Shown: positions 1-8,305 of the stretch, piece by piece
Numbering within the stretch: the first letter of the stretch is position 1
Layout of the letters: each line of letters begins with the position of its first letter
Assembly (NCBI GenBank): GCA_003336485.1
Contig: QENH01000195.1
Location: forward strand, 1 to 52,990
DNA from: Candidatus Methanophagales archaeon
GTDB taxonomy: Archaea > Halobacteriota > Syntropharchaeia > Alkanophagales > Methanospirareceae
Direction of reading: 5' to 3'
Length of the DNA: 52,990 nucleotides
Made by a program: the position numbers and the translations under genes
Notes under the pieces: generated by a model
Told to the model about the DNA's origin: nothing
The model's database searches: none
Seen by the model: the letters and a program-made list of their open reading frames with translations, nothing else

Positions 1-30
1 GTTTTGTTTGCAAATCGATAAAGAAGCAAA

Positions 31-2292
31 ATGAACGAAAAAAAGTATCTCATTTATGTAGATATTCTGGGATTTGAAAGATTGGCGGAAATAATAGAAG
101 AAGAAAGAGGGATAGAGTCGAGAGAAGTCAGGGAAAAATTTATTGACGTAATAAACGAACGAGTGAAGACGATAGAAAGAGCAGGCAGAATTATAGGTAA
201 GAAATATGGAGAAAGTGATGACTGGCTTCTCCTTACCGATTCCCTTGAGAATGCGTTTAAATGTATTCTTGACATTTTAGACCACCACACCCCTTATAGA
301 GGCTACGAAAAAATACCACTGGAAATTGCGATAGGAACAGGAGACTACGATAAATGGGCAAGCTTTGATAGTAAAGAGCTCATTATTGAAAATTCTACGA
401 TAAAATTCATCAAAACAAAAATCATAGGTTATTATCACGACTGGTATAAACAAAAGCATAAGAATGAATCACCAAAGTCCACATTTATTGTTCTTACAGG
501 TTCGGCGTATAATGAATTAGAGCCCCTGGATAGGAAAATCAGCCAAAAAATTGAATGCAAATACAAGAAAGATGACGTGAAGGAAGGAGTTATTACTTTC
601 TTCGCTGCTGATGTGGATAAAGTCCAACAAAGAGGCAGAGTCTTTGAATTCTTGGAGAAAATAGGCTACACGGGCAGTAAATTGTATGGCAGGATTGACG
701 AGGTATATGTTCCCCCCTTAGAGTACGAAGACATGGCGGAGACGCTAAAAGAAAAGAGATTTGTTTTTATTACTGGCACACCGGAATACGGAAAAACATA
801 TACTGCTGTCAAGTTTATGTGGGAGTACTATAATAGCGGATATGAACCGCGATGGATTAAAGCAGGAGAACCAGCAGAGAGAGATGAGGTTAGAGAAACG
901 TTAGAAAATATGTGTGCTGAGCTGAAGTCCAGACATATCATCTATTTTGAGGACCCTTTTGGAAGAACAAAATATGAGCGAAGAGACGATTTAGAGCGAA
1001 AAATTGGAATCCTAATTGATACGGTAAGGCAAGTTGAGGATGTTTATGTGATATTAACCTCACGCGAGGAGGTTTTTAAGGAGTTCAAAAAAAAGAAATC
1101 ATCAGAAAAGGACCTTAAAGAATTTGAGAAGAAATTGAATATAAAGAAGCCATCTTACGATTATGAAAAAAGGAAAGAGATTCTTCTTTCGTGGGCGGAA
1201 GAGGAAAATTGTAAATGGCTTGGAAATGAGAGATCAAAGGAATTTGTTTTAGAGTCTATTGAAGATGAGAAGATTTTACCTACGCCTCTGAATATAAAGG
1301 ACTTTGCTAAGGCTACTTTTGACAAAGAAGAAGAAAGTGTGCTAAAAGAGGAACTAAAAGAGAAATCAAAAGAGACAGCAAATGTATTTGCAAAAGAAAT
1401 AAAAAATATGAGTGATGATAAGATATTATTCTTGTCATTCCTCTCGATTTACGACTCTTTGAGTGTTGAGTTTATCAGAACGACGTATCAGGAATTGGTA
1501 GAGGAATTGAATTTAAAAGGTGCATGGGGGTTCAATAGGGTTCTGAATTGGTTTAGGGATGATAAAATCAATATTGATGGCGAAGAGATAAGATTTTCGC
1601 ATCCTTCATATTCTGAAGCCTTAAAGAATCTCCTTGTTGAAGATGGAGATTTCACAAGAATAAATAGGGTGATTTTTAGTAAATTAATGCTCAAACTCGC
1701 TGAAAAGAGAGGGGATACTATATTTTTTTTAAGGGCAGTAGCGGACAATTTCAATGAGCTCCCTGAGGATGTAAAGACTAAAATATTGCTCGATCTCTTA
1801 GAAAAGGATGCCGCTGCATGGGCCGTTGCAAGAGTTGTAGCAAATAAACCGGATACGCTTCCGGACGATGTAACGGCTTTGTTGTTCAAACTCTCAGAAT
1901 ATGACGAGGCGGTGTGGGAGGTTGCAAGGGCAGTAGCAGATAATTTTGATAAGTTTCCTGATGATGCAAGGAATAAATTACTGCTCAATCTATCAAAAAA
2001 GGATGTGGCTGCGTGGGCTGTTCTATTTGCTGTAGTGTATAATTTAGATACGTTTCCAGATGATGTAAGGACTAAATTATTGCTCAATCTCACAGAAAAG
2101 GATGTGGCGGTGTGGTGGCCTAATGAAAATGCCATAGCATATAATTTTGATAAGCTTCCTGAGAATGTAAAGAATGCACTTGATGGGCTACCAGAGCCAT
2201 TACAGCAAGTTATTGGAGTTAATGAGAGGTTTATCAAAGTTATTGAAGCTTGTTCAAGGATTAAAGAGAGGTTACAAACATTAAAGAAATAG
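31..2292 (+). CDS. Cyclase-like domain + STAND NTPase + C-terminal 33-residue repeats
   Basis: This 753-residue protein has three parts. Residues 1-215 resemble a class III nucleotidyl cyclase: YVDILGF carries D11, and GESDDW carries D63/D64 at the expected spacing for the second metal-binding Asp, followed by a helix-rich stretch as in cyclases. Residues 249-256 are a Walker A motif (GTPEYGKT) and about 303-311 a Walker B-like strand ending EDPFG, which fits the nSTAND3 group of STAND NTPases. Residues about 569-730 hold four to five tandem 33-residue helical repeats with a conserved PDDV core. The likely role is a sensor/switch protein of a biological conflict system, in which the repeats sense a ligand, the NTPase switches and the cyclase-like head acts. 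No signal peptide or membrane segment is visible. MNT and HEPN genes follow at once. The STAND call is firm; catalytic activity of the cyclase-like part is inference. Confidence 0.75.
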   Translation: MNEKKYLIYVDILGFERLAEIIEEERGIESREVREKFIDVINERVKTIERAGRIIGKKYGESDDWLLLTDSLENAFKCILDILDHHTPYRGYEKIPLEIAIGTGDYDKWASFDSKELIIENSTIKFIKTKIIGYYHDWYKQKHKNESPKSTFIVLTGSAYNELEPLDRKISQKIECKYKKDDVKEGVITFFAADVDKVQQRGRVFEFLEKIGYTGSKLYGRIDEVYVPPLEYEDMAETLKEKRFVFITGTPEYGKTYTAVKFMWEYYNSGYEPRWIKAGEPAERDEVRETLENMCAELKSRHIIYFEDPFGRTKYERRDDLERKIGILIDTVRQVEDVYVILTSREEVFKEFKKKKSSEKDLKEFEKKLNIKKPSYDYEKRKEILLSWAEEENCKWLGNERSKEFVLESIEDEKILPTPLNIKDFAKATFDKEEESVLKEELKEKSKETANVFAKEIKNMSDDKILFLSFLSIYDSLSVEFIRTTYQELVEELNLKGAWGFNRVLNWFRDDKINIDGEEIRFSHPSYSEALKNLLVEDGDFTRINRVIFSKLMLKLAEKRGDTIFFLRAVADNFNELPEDVKTKILLDLLEKDAAAWAVARVVANKPDTLPDDVTALLFKLSEYDEAVWEVARAVADNFDKFPDDARNKLLLNLSKKDVAAWAVLFAVVYNLDTFPDDVRTKLLLNLTEKDVAVWWPNENAIAYNFDKLPENVKNALDGLPEPLQQVIGVNERFIKVIEACSRIKERLQTLKK
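1735..2195 (+). repeat. 99-bp tandem coding repeats (33-residue helical repeats)
   Basis: Four to five direct repeats with a 99-bp period form the 3' third of the preceding gene. Each encodes roughly A-V-A-x-N-F-D-x-x-P-D-D-V, then a leucine-rich helix, then K-D-V-A-A-W-A-V. The period is seen directly. Assignment to a HEAT-like solenoid is inference. Confidence 0.75.
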
Positions 2293-2378
2293 GTATCTTC
2301 GGTTCCGTCGTGCGAGGCGAAGATAGGAAAACAAGTGATGTAGATATAGAATATCAAAAAATGGAGGTAAGAAGATAA
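2265..2378 (+). pseudogene. Remnant of a minimal nucleotidyltransferase (MntA-like)
   Basis: In a different frame from the upstream gene, and starting within its last codons, the DNA encodes about 37 residues including GIFGSVVRGEDRKTSDVDIE. This is the GSX10DXD catalytic signature of MNT-family nucleotidyltransferases. An in-frame stop lies just upstream (2262-2264), and the reading ends at the TAA at 2376-2378, which abuts the next ATG. Neither a normal N-terminus nor a C-terminal half is present. I read it as a truncated antitoxin gene, probably replaced or partly deleted when the following MNT/HEPN pair arrived or when the upstream gene was rearranged. Confidence 0.6.
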
Positions 2379-2645
2379 ATGATATCAGAAAAAGATAGAG
2401 CAACTATATTAAAGTATGCGAAAAAATACAATCTGAGGACGGTAATCTTATTCGGTTCCTGCCTTGATAGAGAAGATCCAAATGATATTGATATTGGTAT
2501 TACGGGAATAGAACCTGAGCTTTTCTTTGTATTCTATGGCGAGTTATTACTTGAGATCACAATGCCCATAGACGTAGTTAACCTGGATAAAGACAATTCA
2601 TTTAACAAATTGGTAGAAAAGGAGGGGCTGAAATTATATGGCTAA
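2379..2645 (+). CDS. Minimal nucleotidyltransferase, MntA-like antitoxin
   Basis: This 88-residue protein carries the nucleotidyltransferase signature ILFGS (G26, S27) followed by D36-I-D38, and a later IDVVNL strand that can supply the third acidic residue. The spacing between GS and DXD is 8 residues rather than the usual 10, so the catalytic loop is shortened. The family modifies a partner HEPN toxin; MntA AMPylates a tyrosine of HepT. The gene starts directly after the stop of the remnant upstream, with a GGAGG-type ribosome binding site inside it, and overlaps the HEPN gene by 8 bp, which fits a coupled toxin-antitoxin operon. The family call is good. Activity with the shortened loop is uncertain. 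Confidence 0.75.
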   Translation: MISEKDRATILKYAKKYNLRTVILFGSCLDREDPNDIDIGITGIEPELFFVFYGELLLEITMPIDVVNLDKDNSFNKLVEKEGLKLYG

Positions 2646-3090
2646 TTTAAGAGAAAGAGTAGAGGTAGAACTGGAAAATATCTCCGCAGTCCTTGCTGAA
2701 CTAAAAAAGATAGAAGGTAAACCAGACAAAACAGTCGCCGAGCTAGCGGGTATTGGTACATTTTTACATAATTTTTACACATGGATTGAAAACATACTCA
2801 AACAAATATTGGGAGCTAAAGGCATTTCAATTCCCACGTCAGGTTCATGGCATCGTGATTTGTTAATATTGGCATCGGAGGAGAAGATCATTACAGAAAC
2901 TACGAGAAAGCAATTGGCAAAGTACTTAGCATTTCGTCATTTTTTTGTGCATGCTTATAGTTTTCTCTTAGATGAGAGCGAATTGAGGTTATTGGTTGAT
3001 GATGTATTTGATACATATGCGATATTTAAAGCGGAAATTGATGCGTTCGTTAGAGAAAGAAATCATGGGGAACGCGCGTCTCAAAATTAG
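2638..3090 (+). CDS. HEPN-domain protein, HepT-like toxin
   Basis: The 150-residue, mostly helical protein contains RHFFVHAY (R100, H105, Y107), the RX4HXY motif of HepT RNases. Arg and His form the HEPN ribonuclease site, and Tyr is the residue AMPylated by MntA in characterised pairs. A W-H-x-D-L-L segment before the motif also fits HepT-like HEPN proteins. It overlaps the preceding nucleotidyltransferase gene by 8 bp, the usual arrangement of MntA/HepT modules. The role is inferred as an mRNA- or tRNA-cleaving toxin held in check by the neighbour. Confidence 0.8.
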   Translation: MANLRERVEVELENISAVLAELKKIEGKPDKTVAELAGIGTFLHNFYTWIENILKQILGAKGISIPTSGSWHRDLLILASEEKIITETTRKQLAKYLAFRHFFVHAYSFLLDESELRLLVDDVFDTYAIFKAEIDAFVRERNHGERASQN

Positions 3091-3174
3091 AAAGAAACAT
3101 GACAGAACTCGGACAAACGCAATTAGGAGCCGTATTTATGGCAGAACTCGAATGATACGGAGGACGTTAGGGCA

Positions 3175-3435
3175 TTGCCAAAAAAGAAAAAGAAGAAGAA
3201 ATTTTCTGACGAAATATGGGCTCTAGCCAAGACGAAATATCACCTCTCTGCACGTCACATAGAAAAGGCGAAAAAACTGGGTATGAACCCCAAAAAATTC
3301 GGTAGTCTCGTACCCAATAAATCAGAGCCCTGGAAAAAGCCTCTGGGTCAGTTCATTGAATCGTGCTATTACAAAAGATTCGAGAAACAGCAGAGCAGAA
3401 AAAAAAACGGCAAACATAACGAAGAGACACCATAA
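3175..3435 (+). CDS. Small conserved protein with Lys-rich N-terminus
   Basis: This 86-residue protein starts at a TTG preceded by GGAGG at 3159-3163. After a run of lysines it reads FSDEIWALAKTKYHLSARHI, then a GMNPKKFG segment and EPWKKPLGQFIE. I know this sequence pattern as a small conserved family found in scattered bacteria and archaea with no assigned function. The basic N-terminus suggests contact with nucleic acid, which is inference. It follows the HEPN gene by 84 bp and is probably accessory. The short gap between contains a stray 18-codon reading (MTELGQ...) that I do not call. Confidence 0.6.
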   Translation: MPKKKKKKKFSDEIWALAKTKYHLSARHIEKAKKLGMNPKKFGSLVPNKSEPWKKPLGQFIESCYYKRFEKQQSRKKNGKHNEETP

Positions 3436-3566
3436 AAAATCAAAGCCGTAATGACGCCCTTTTCGGCTATCGTCATCTTTACTTTCTCCTTGATATTGGT
3501 AATTACTGGTCTCATCACAGGTTATAGGGAACTCACAAATATTAATTCGTAATCCCACTCGCCAAC

Positions 3567-4328
3567 TCACAGCCCCCGCATCAAATTCCGTTTATGCGAT
3601 CTATTCGCTAAATATACGAATATCAGACTGAAGATAATTAGCGCTACGAAATCAACAATTAGCGCGATATTCGATTGCCCTCTGAGACTGAAATTGAATA
3701 TATCAACCAGATAGGTAATGGGCGAGAAGTAACTCAGCATTCTTCCGAATCCATGCAGGTCCTCTAACGGTATGAATATACCGCTTATGAATATCAGTGG
3801 GAAACGGATGATACTGGAAAACATCATTACATATGACGGATTGGGAACGGACGGCGAAGCCAGTAAAACACCAAGAGCTGAGAAACAGAACGCACCCAAC
3901 AACATACCCAGGCACAATACCAATATGTTCAAACTGTAATTCAAAGTTATCAGCCCTACCGCTAAGACAACTACATTTATCATAATACCGAAAATCATAC
4001 CCGCTGCACTGTCGCCCAGAATAATTGTATTGGTACTAACTGGAAAGGACAGCAATCGTTCATAAGTACCCGCCTGTTTCTCCCAGGGCGTTATTAGTGG
4101 GCCTACGGACGATGCGATAAAGAATAGGAACATAGCTAAAAGCCCGGGAAAGAAGATATAAAAATCTACCTCCTTTCCTAGATAAAATGCCAGGAACATG
4201 AATAGAGGAAACAAGAAACCGAATATAATAACCGGCGGCTTAGTGTAATAAATCCTGATATTCTTCTCTGTTACTACTGCGATCCCGCGAAAGAACTGGC
4301 GGTTAAAGTTTCCTAAAGGCATGATCAT
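3567..4328 (-). CDS. ABC-2 type transporter permease
   Basis: The 253-residue integral membrane protein has about six hydrophobic segments (near residues 32-50, 54-75, 105-130, 135-158, 168-190 and 220-240). It has the ABC-2 family layout, including SSVGPLITPWEKQAGTYERL after the second membrane segment and a conserved FSPITYLVDIF before the last one. It forms the membrane channel for the ATPase encoded immediately upstream; the two genes share one base at 4328. Substrate is unknown: drug, lipid or bacteriocin-type exporters share this architecture. Confidence 0.85.
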   Translation of the reverse strand: MIMPLGNFNRQFFRGIAVVTEKNIRIYYTKPPVIIFGFLFPLFMFLAFYLGKEVDFYIFFPGLLAMFLFFIASSVGPLITPWEKQAGTYERLLSFPVSTNTIILGDSAAGMIFGIMINVVVLAVGLITLNYSLNILVLCLGMLLGAFCFSALGVLLASPSVPNPSYVMMFSSIIRFPLIFISGIFIPLEDLHGFGRMLSYFSPITYLVDIFNFSLRGQSNIALIVDFVALIIFSLIFVYLANRSHKRNLMRGL

Positions 4329-5263
4329 TATCTATCCTCCGTTAATTTAACAAATGCGTCTTCCAAACTCGCACCACAGATCTCCATAGTGCTAAATATT
4401 AAGTTATGGTCCTGCGCGAATTGTGCCAAATATTTTACTAGCTTATCGGGATTGTCGGTATATAACCGCCACTTATCGCCTAATTTCTCTTTCCGGATTA
4501 CTAATCGGCTTTCTTCTATCTTACTGACATCCACCGTCTTATCAAATGAGATTTCAACGGATTGCGTCTCTTCAAAAGTCCTCTTCAGCCCTTCCGGCGT
4601 ATCAATAGCCGCAATTTCACCCCCGTTTATTATCCCTACCCTATCGCAGAGCACATTCGCCTCTTCGATATTGTGTGTAGTTAAAAAGATGGTTGTGCCT
4701 CTTTGATTCATCTCTCTTATGATAGTTTTAATCATGCGTTGGCTTTGAACATCTAATCCCGCGGTCGGTTCATCAAGAAAGAGGAGTTCGGGACTATGAA
4801 CAATAGCACTTGCGATATTAACCTGCTGTTTCATACCCTTCGAAAAAGTCTTTACCGGATCATCAGCCCTTTTCGAGAGCCCGAATTTAGCTAGAAGCGC
4901 ATCTGCCATATTCTCCAGTTCGCTGCGGGCGATACCATAGAATCTGCCCGCTAAGATGATGTTCTGTTTCGCAGTTAGATCAACATAGATATTACCCATC
5001 TCCGGGATGACCCCGATCTTCATCTTTGCTTTTATTGGGTTCTTCCTTATATCCACGCCGTCTATGAGGACGTCGCCCGAATCAGGCGTGATCAGCCCGG
5101 TCAGCATCCTGATGGTCGTTGTCTTTCCTGCTCCGTTCGGGCCAAGGAAGCCGAAGATTTCGCGTTTCCTAACACCAAAAGAAATATGGTCGACTGCAGT
5201 AACATCACCGAACTTCTTTGTCAGTTCTCTGACTTCGATTACCTTAATGCTTTCTTTTTCCAT
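4328..5263 (-). CDS. ABC transporter ATP-binding protein (ABC-2 exporter, NatA/DrrA-like)
   Basis: The 311-residue protein has Walker A GPNGAGKT at 41-48, the family-typical signature variant FSKGMKQQV, Walker B LLFLDEPTAGLD and a switch histidine in LTTHNIEEA. The C-terminal ~85 residues form the small extension found in ABC-2 exporter ATPases. It powers the permease encoded directly downstream, together making a two-gene export system. The start is the ATG at 5263; the Q-loop and D-loop are intact. Nothing nearby identifies the cargo. Confidence 0.9.
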   Translation of the reverse strand: MEKESIKVIEVRELTKKFGDVTAVDHISFGVRKREIFGFLGPNGAGKTTTIRMLTGLITPDSGDVLIDGVDIRKNPIKAKMKIGVIPEMGNIYVDLTAKQNIILAGRFYGIARSELENMADALLAKFGLSKRADDPVKTFSKGMKQQVNIASAIVHSPELLFLDEPTAGLDVQSQRMIKTIIREMNQRGTTIFLTTHNIEEANVLCDRVGIINGGEIAAIDTPEGLKRTFEETQSVEISFDKTVDVSKIEESRLVIRKEKLGDKWRLYTDNPDKLVKYLAQFAQDHNLIFSTMEICGASLEDAFVKLTEDR

Positions 5264-5328
5264 GGCTATGCACTATGGCTCCAAAAAATTAAATTAAATT
5301 GGATATTCAAAAACCTTATGGTCTTGTC

Positions 5329-7446
5329 TTATACATTTGCAAGTGACTCGAGATTGTTTCGCACCGTTGCTGTTGATGGGTGATCTTCGCCCAGAGACTT
5401 CTGTAATATTGCCAGCGCCCGTTCGTATAGCTCTTTTGCCCCTTTCAGGTCGCCCAGGTCTTGCAGGACGCGGCCGAGGTTGTTGACGTCTCTGGCTACC
5501 TCGGGATGGTCAGGGCCATATGTCTTTTCATCTATCTTAAGCGCCCGTTCGAAGTGCTCTTTTGCTCCTTGCAGGTCGCCCAGATCTTGCAGGACGCCGC
5601 CGAGGTTGTTTACGCGGATGGCCACAGTGGGATGGTCAGGGCCATATGTCTTTTCATCTATCTTAAGCGCCCGTTCGAAGTGCTCTTTTGCCTCTTGCAG
5701 GTCGCTCAGAGCTCGCAGGACGGCGCCGAGGTTGTTGACGTCTCTGGCTACCTCGGGATGGTCAGGGCCATATGTCTTTTCATCTATCTTCAGTGCCCGC
5801 TCGAAGTGCTCTTTTGCTTCTTGCAGGTCGCCCAGATCATACAGGACGCTGCCGAGGTTGTTGACGCGGATGGCTACTTTGGGATGGTCAGGGCCATATG
5901 CTTTTTCTGCAAGAGACAAAGCCCGTTCAAACAGAACTTTAGCCTCGGCGAACTCCGCACGTCCGCGCAAATATATACCTGTTTGATTCAAGATATGTGA
6001 CGTTACTTTAGGAGCCACCTCCAGTACCTCCGCATGAGCAGCCGCCGCCAGAGCGTGAGGCAGGAGACGTGAACAGAGGTGCCATGTCTGTACGTCATCG
6101 CTATCAAAGAGAAAGACTGCATTCAAGAGGCGTACAACGCTCTCCGCCCATCCCTTCCTGTCGTCTTCACTCAAACGGTCACGTACCACAGCCTGAACCA
6201 GCCTGTGAACAGACAGAAATTCACCGCTTGTATCGATCAGAGAGTATTGCCTGAGAGCTTTTATGGCACGATTCATCGCCAGCTTGTCGGCTGCCGTCGC
6301 CGCAAGTGGCTCAGGGAGATGTTCTACTCCCCCACACAAAAGCTCCAGGGAGATGTCGTCTGGAGCCAAAAAGGCGCACATGTTCAGCAGATCTGCAGCC
6401 GCCTGAGATTCCTGACTGACTTGCTCCATAGCAAGGGACCATGTGGTAGCCACCGAATCGGGATAGTCCTGCGGGTGGAACTCGTCCACCCAGAGTTCCT
6501 TTCGCCGTGATTGGTATAGCTCCTGATATTCTGTCAGCGAGATGCCAGTCGTTTCGATATATGCACCTGCCTGCTCCAGCGCCAGAGGCAGGTCGCCCAG
6601 CTCGTCTGCAAGCGCATCCGCAGCTTTATTGTCCTCCTGCCCCGTGCGCTTGCAGAGGAATTCGATTGATTCCGCTCGTTCAAATACCCGGGCTGGCAGC
6701 AGTTTCGCCACACTGCCCCAAAGAGGATTGCGAGAAGTGATGATTACGTGACCCGCGCCTCCCAGAGGTAGGTAGTTGCGAATCTCTCCAGGGTCCTGAG
6801 CGTTATCAAAGATGAGCAGCCAGCCGGGATTATGCTCCAGCCAGCGCTTCACTGCTTTGGCTATCTCTGTTTGATCTGTGGAGTCTTTCTCCGGCAAATT
6901 CAGATCAACGGCAAGACTGGCGTAATCAGCAGCCATCGTCGCCGGCTCTTCAGACCGGACCCACCAGATGACTCTGTAATCAGCCTTATGGCGGTAGATA
7001 TACTCAACAACAAGCTGGGTCTTGCCCACACCGCCCATGCCAGTTATAGCCTGTTTCCATGCGGCCGGCTCGCCTGAACTGAGAGCTAACCTGAGCTCTT
7101 TCAGGATACCTTCTCGACCTGTGAAGTTGGGGTTCTGATGCTGTGAAATGTTCCATATTGGCGGCAGCAATTCCCGGAGCTCATCCAGTTTGGCGTTCTT
7201 TTGCTGCATTAGATCGGTTACGCTCTGCAGCTCTTTTGGTGTCATCAGCCTGCGCAGTTCGTCGTACTCCTTTTGGTTATGGGTCAGGGATTCATGCTGG
7301 CGTTTGATTTCCATGTGACACTTTGCCAGACTGCGTGGGTCTGTCTCATATCGCTCTTTGTCCTCGTACTCTTTGAGCAAGTCCAGATCCTGATGGATGT
7401 TCTCCTCAAGGTCCTTCACACGCTTTTCGGTTATGTCTTCTTTCAT
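5329..7446 (-). CDS. NB-ARC-type STAND ATPase with coiled-coil N-terminus and TPR C-terminus
   Basis: The 705-residue protein begins with an acidic/basic coiled coil (1-95). An NB-ARC NTPase core follows: FTGREGIL at 108-115, Walker A GMGGVGKT at 136-143, Walker B GWLLIFDNAQD, a sensor strand HVIITSRN and a GDLPLALEQAGAY helix. A winged-helix region comes next. Residues about 510-700 are kinesin-light-chain-type 42-residue TPRs (ALKIDEKTYGPDHPEVA). This is the plant-NLR-like STAND design in which TPRs sense and the N-terminal module recruits an effector. The gene overlaps the upstream gene by 4 bp (ATGA), so the two are translationally coupled, and both share the N-terminal module. Function in conflict signalling is inferred. 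Confidence 0.85.
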   Translation of the reverse strand: MKEDITEKRVKDLEENIHQDLDLLKEYEDKERYETDPRSLAKCHMEIKRQHESLTHNQKEYDELRRLMTPKELQSVTDLMQQKNAKLDELRELLPPIWNISQHQNPNFTGREGILKELRLALSSGEPAAWKQAITGMGGVGKTQLVVEYIYRHKADYRVIWWVRSEEPATMAADYASLAVDLNLPEKDSTDQTEIAKAVKRWLEHNPGWLLIFDNAQDPGEIRNYLPLGGAGHVIITSRNPLWGSVAKLLPARVFERAESIEFLCKRTGQEDNKAADALADELGDLPLALEQAGAYIETTGISLTEYQELYQSRRKELWVDEFHPQDYPDSVATTWSLAMEQVSQESQAAADLLNMCAFLAPDDISLELLCGGVEHLPEPLAATAADKLAMNRAIKALRQYSLIDTSGEFLSVHRLVQAVVRDRLSEDDRKGWAESVVRLLNAVFLFDSDDVQTWHLCSRLLPHALAAAAHAEVLEVAPKVTSHILNQTGIYLRGRAEFAEAKVLFERALSLAEKAYGPDHPKVAIRVNNLGSVLYDLGDLQEAKEHFERALKIDEKTYGPDHPEVARDVNNLGAVLRALSDLQEAKEHFERALKIDEKTYGPDHPTVAIRVNNLGGVLQDLGDLQGAKEHFERALKIDEKTYGPDHPEVARDVNNLGRVLQDLGDLKGAKELYERALAILQKSLGEDHPSTATVRNNLESLANV
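5440..5945 (-). repeat. 126-bp tandem coding repeats (TPR units)
   Basis: Four near-identical 126-bp units, each encoding one 42-residue TPR, lie in the 3' end of the STAND gene. DNA identity between the middle units looks much higher than the protein function would need, including long identical blocks around ctttt-catctatctt and ggatggtcagggccatatg. This suggests recent duplication or gene conversion. Repeat number may vary between strains. Confidence 0.85.
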
Positions 7447-8159
7447 CGTTCACCACGCACCCTGACTTTTAAGCGCTGCCATGCGGCTTTCAGGTTCAGT
7501 TTACTCTTCAGTTCGACCTCTGTTTCATATGACAGAATGAGCGGAATGATGGGAATCGAAACCTTGAGTTTATGATTCACATCGAGTTTCGGATCATCTA
7601 CCACTTCAGACAGGCTCTTTGCTTCTGTCACCAGTTGGAGGTCATTCAATCCTGTCTGTCTAATCTCCAATAGAGCTTGTTGAAGGGCACTCAAAGTTTC
7701 TTGCAGTTCGTTTTCTGGAACACTATGGATTTCTATTTCATTCACAATACTCTGCACAATTTCTAATTGATTTTGATCGAGCCGCTGAACGATCGCAGTA
7801 TTGATCGCTTGCTCGCTGGCATCGAACCGAGCGAGTAGAGTTTTGCGTAAGACCTTTAAGTCATCATGCATACTTTTCTGACCGCTCAGTACATCATCCA
7901 GTTTAGCGTCCATTTGTCGCAACAGATTTGCCGTGTCTTCCATCTCGGCGGACGGCACGCCAGTCACCTGCTTCTGCAGTTCGTCATACTCCTGCTGGTA
8001 ACTACTCAATGATTCACGCTGTCGTTCAATCTCCCGGCGGTACCTCGCCAGACGGCGGGGATCTGTCTCATATCGCAGTTCATCCTCGTACGCTTTAAGC
8101 AAGTTCAGATCCTGACGGATATTGTCTGCAAGATCTTGTAATCGCCGCTCAGTCAGCAT
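7443..8159 (-). CDS. Coiled-coil partner protein sharing its N-terminal module with the STAND gene
   Basis: The 238-residue protein opens with about 65 residues closely similar to the start of the downstream STAND protein: both contain a RYETDPR block, a basic coiled coil and an EYDEL end. Two more predicted coiled-coil stretches follow (about 80-125 and 145-175), then a basic C-terminus with KLKVSIPIIPLILSYETEVE, which could bind a membrane or a partner. I do not recognise the C-terminal part. The ATG at 8159 has a strong AGGAGGT ribosome binding site at 8166-8172, and the stop overlaps the STAND start by 4 bp. The shared module probably mediates homotypic pairing, like the effector-associated domains described for STAND conflict systems; that is inference. 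Confidence 0.7.
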   Translation of the reverse strand: MLTERRLQDLADNIRQDLNLLKAYEDELRYETDPRRLARYRREIERQRESLSSYQQEYDELQKQVTGVPSAEMEDTANLLRQMDAKLDDVLSGQKSMHDDLKVLRKTLLARFDASEQAINTAIVQRLDQNQLEIVQSIVNEIEIHSVPENELQETLSALQQALLEIRQTGLNDLQLVTEAKSLSEVVDDPKLDVNHKLKVSIPIIPLILSYETEVELKSKLNLKAAWQRLKVRVRGER

Positions 8160-8165
8160 TAGTTA

Positions 8166-8172
8166 ACCTCCT
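8166..8172 (-). promoter_or_regulatory. Strong Shine-Dalgarno for the coiled-coil/STAND operon
   Basis: Read on the minus strand the sequence is AGGAGGT, a perfect match to the archaeal anti-SD, 6 bases before the ATG at 8159. It fixes the start of the coiled-coil gene. Confidence 0.8.
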
Positions 8173-8305
8173 GAGAACACCAGACTCTCACTCTGCCCAA
8201 GGTGCGTTCGACGAGGTCATAGCTAATGATAGTACATAGGAATACTATTAATAAATCTCTTCATTATTTCGGCTATCATATTTGTTAAAAAGCTACCATT
8301 TTTTT

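Noticed and set aside
1488-2357. 289-codon open frame on the minus strand over the 33-residue repeats
   Set aside because: It is an antisense shadow. Its length comes from the 99-bp period and the lack of stops in one repeat frame. It is low-complexity in Ser/Leu and has no ribosome binding site.
2996-3226. 76-codon Arg/Lys/Met-rich reading overlapping the HEPN gene end
   Set aside because: It overlaps two better-supported genes in another frame, and its composition is typical of a shifted frame.
5440-5945. Possible CRISPR-like array
   Set aside because: Units are 126 bp, coding and continuous, with no short repeat-spacer pattern.
5461-6000. Two long plus-strand frames across the TPR units
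   Set aside because: They are repeats of the same antisense peptide caused by the 126-bp tandem units; the minus-strand TPR protein explains them.
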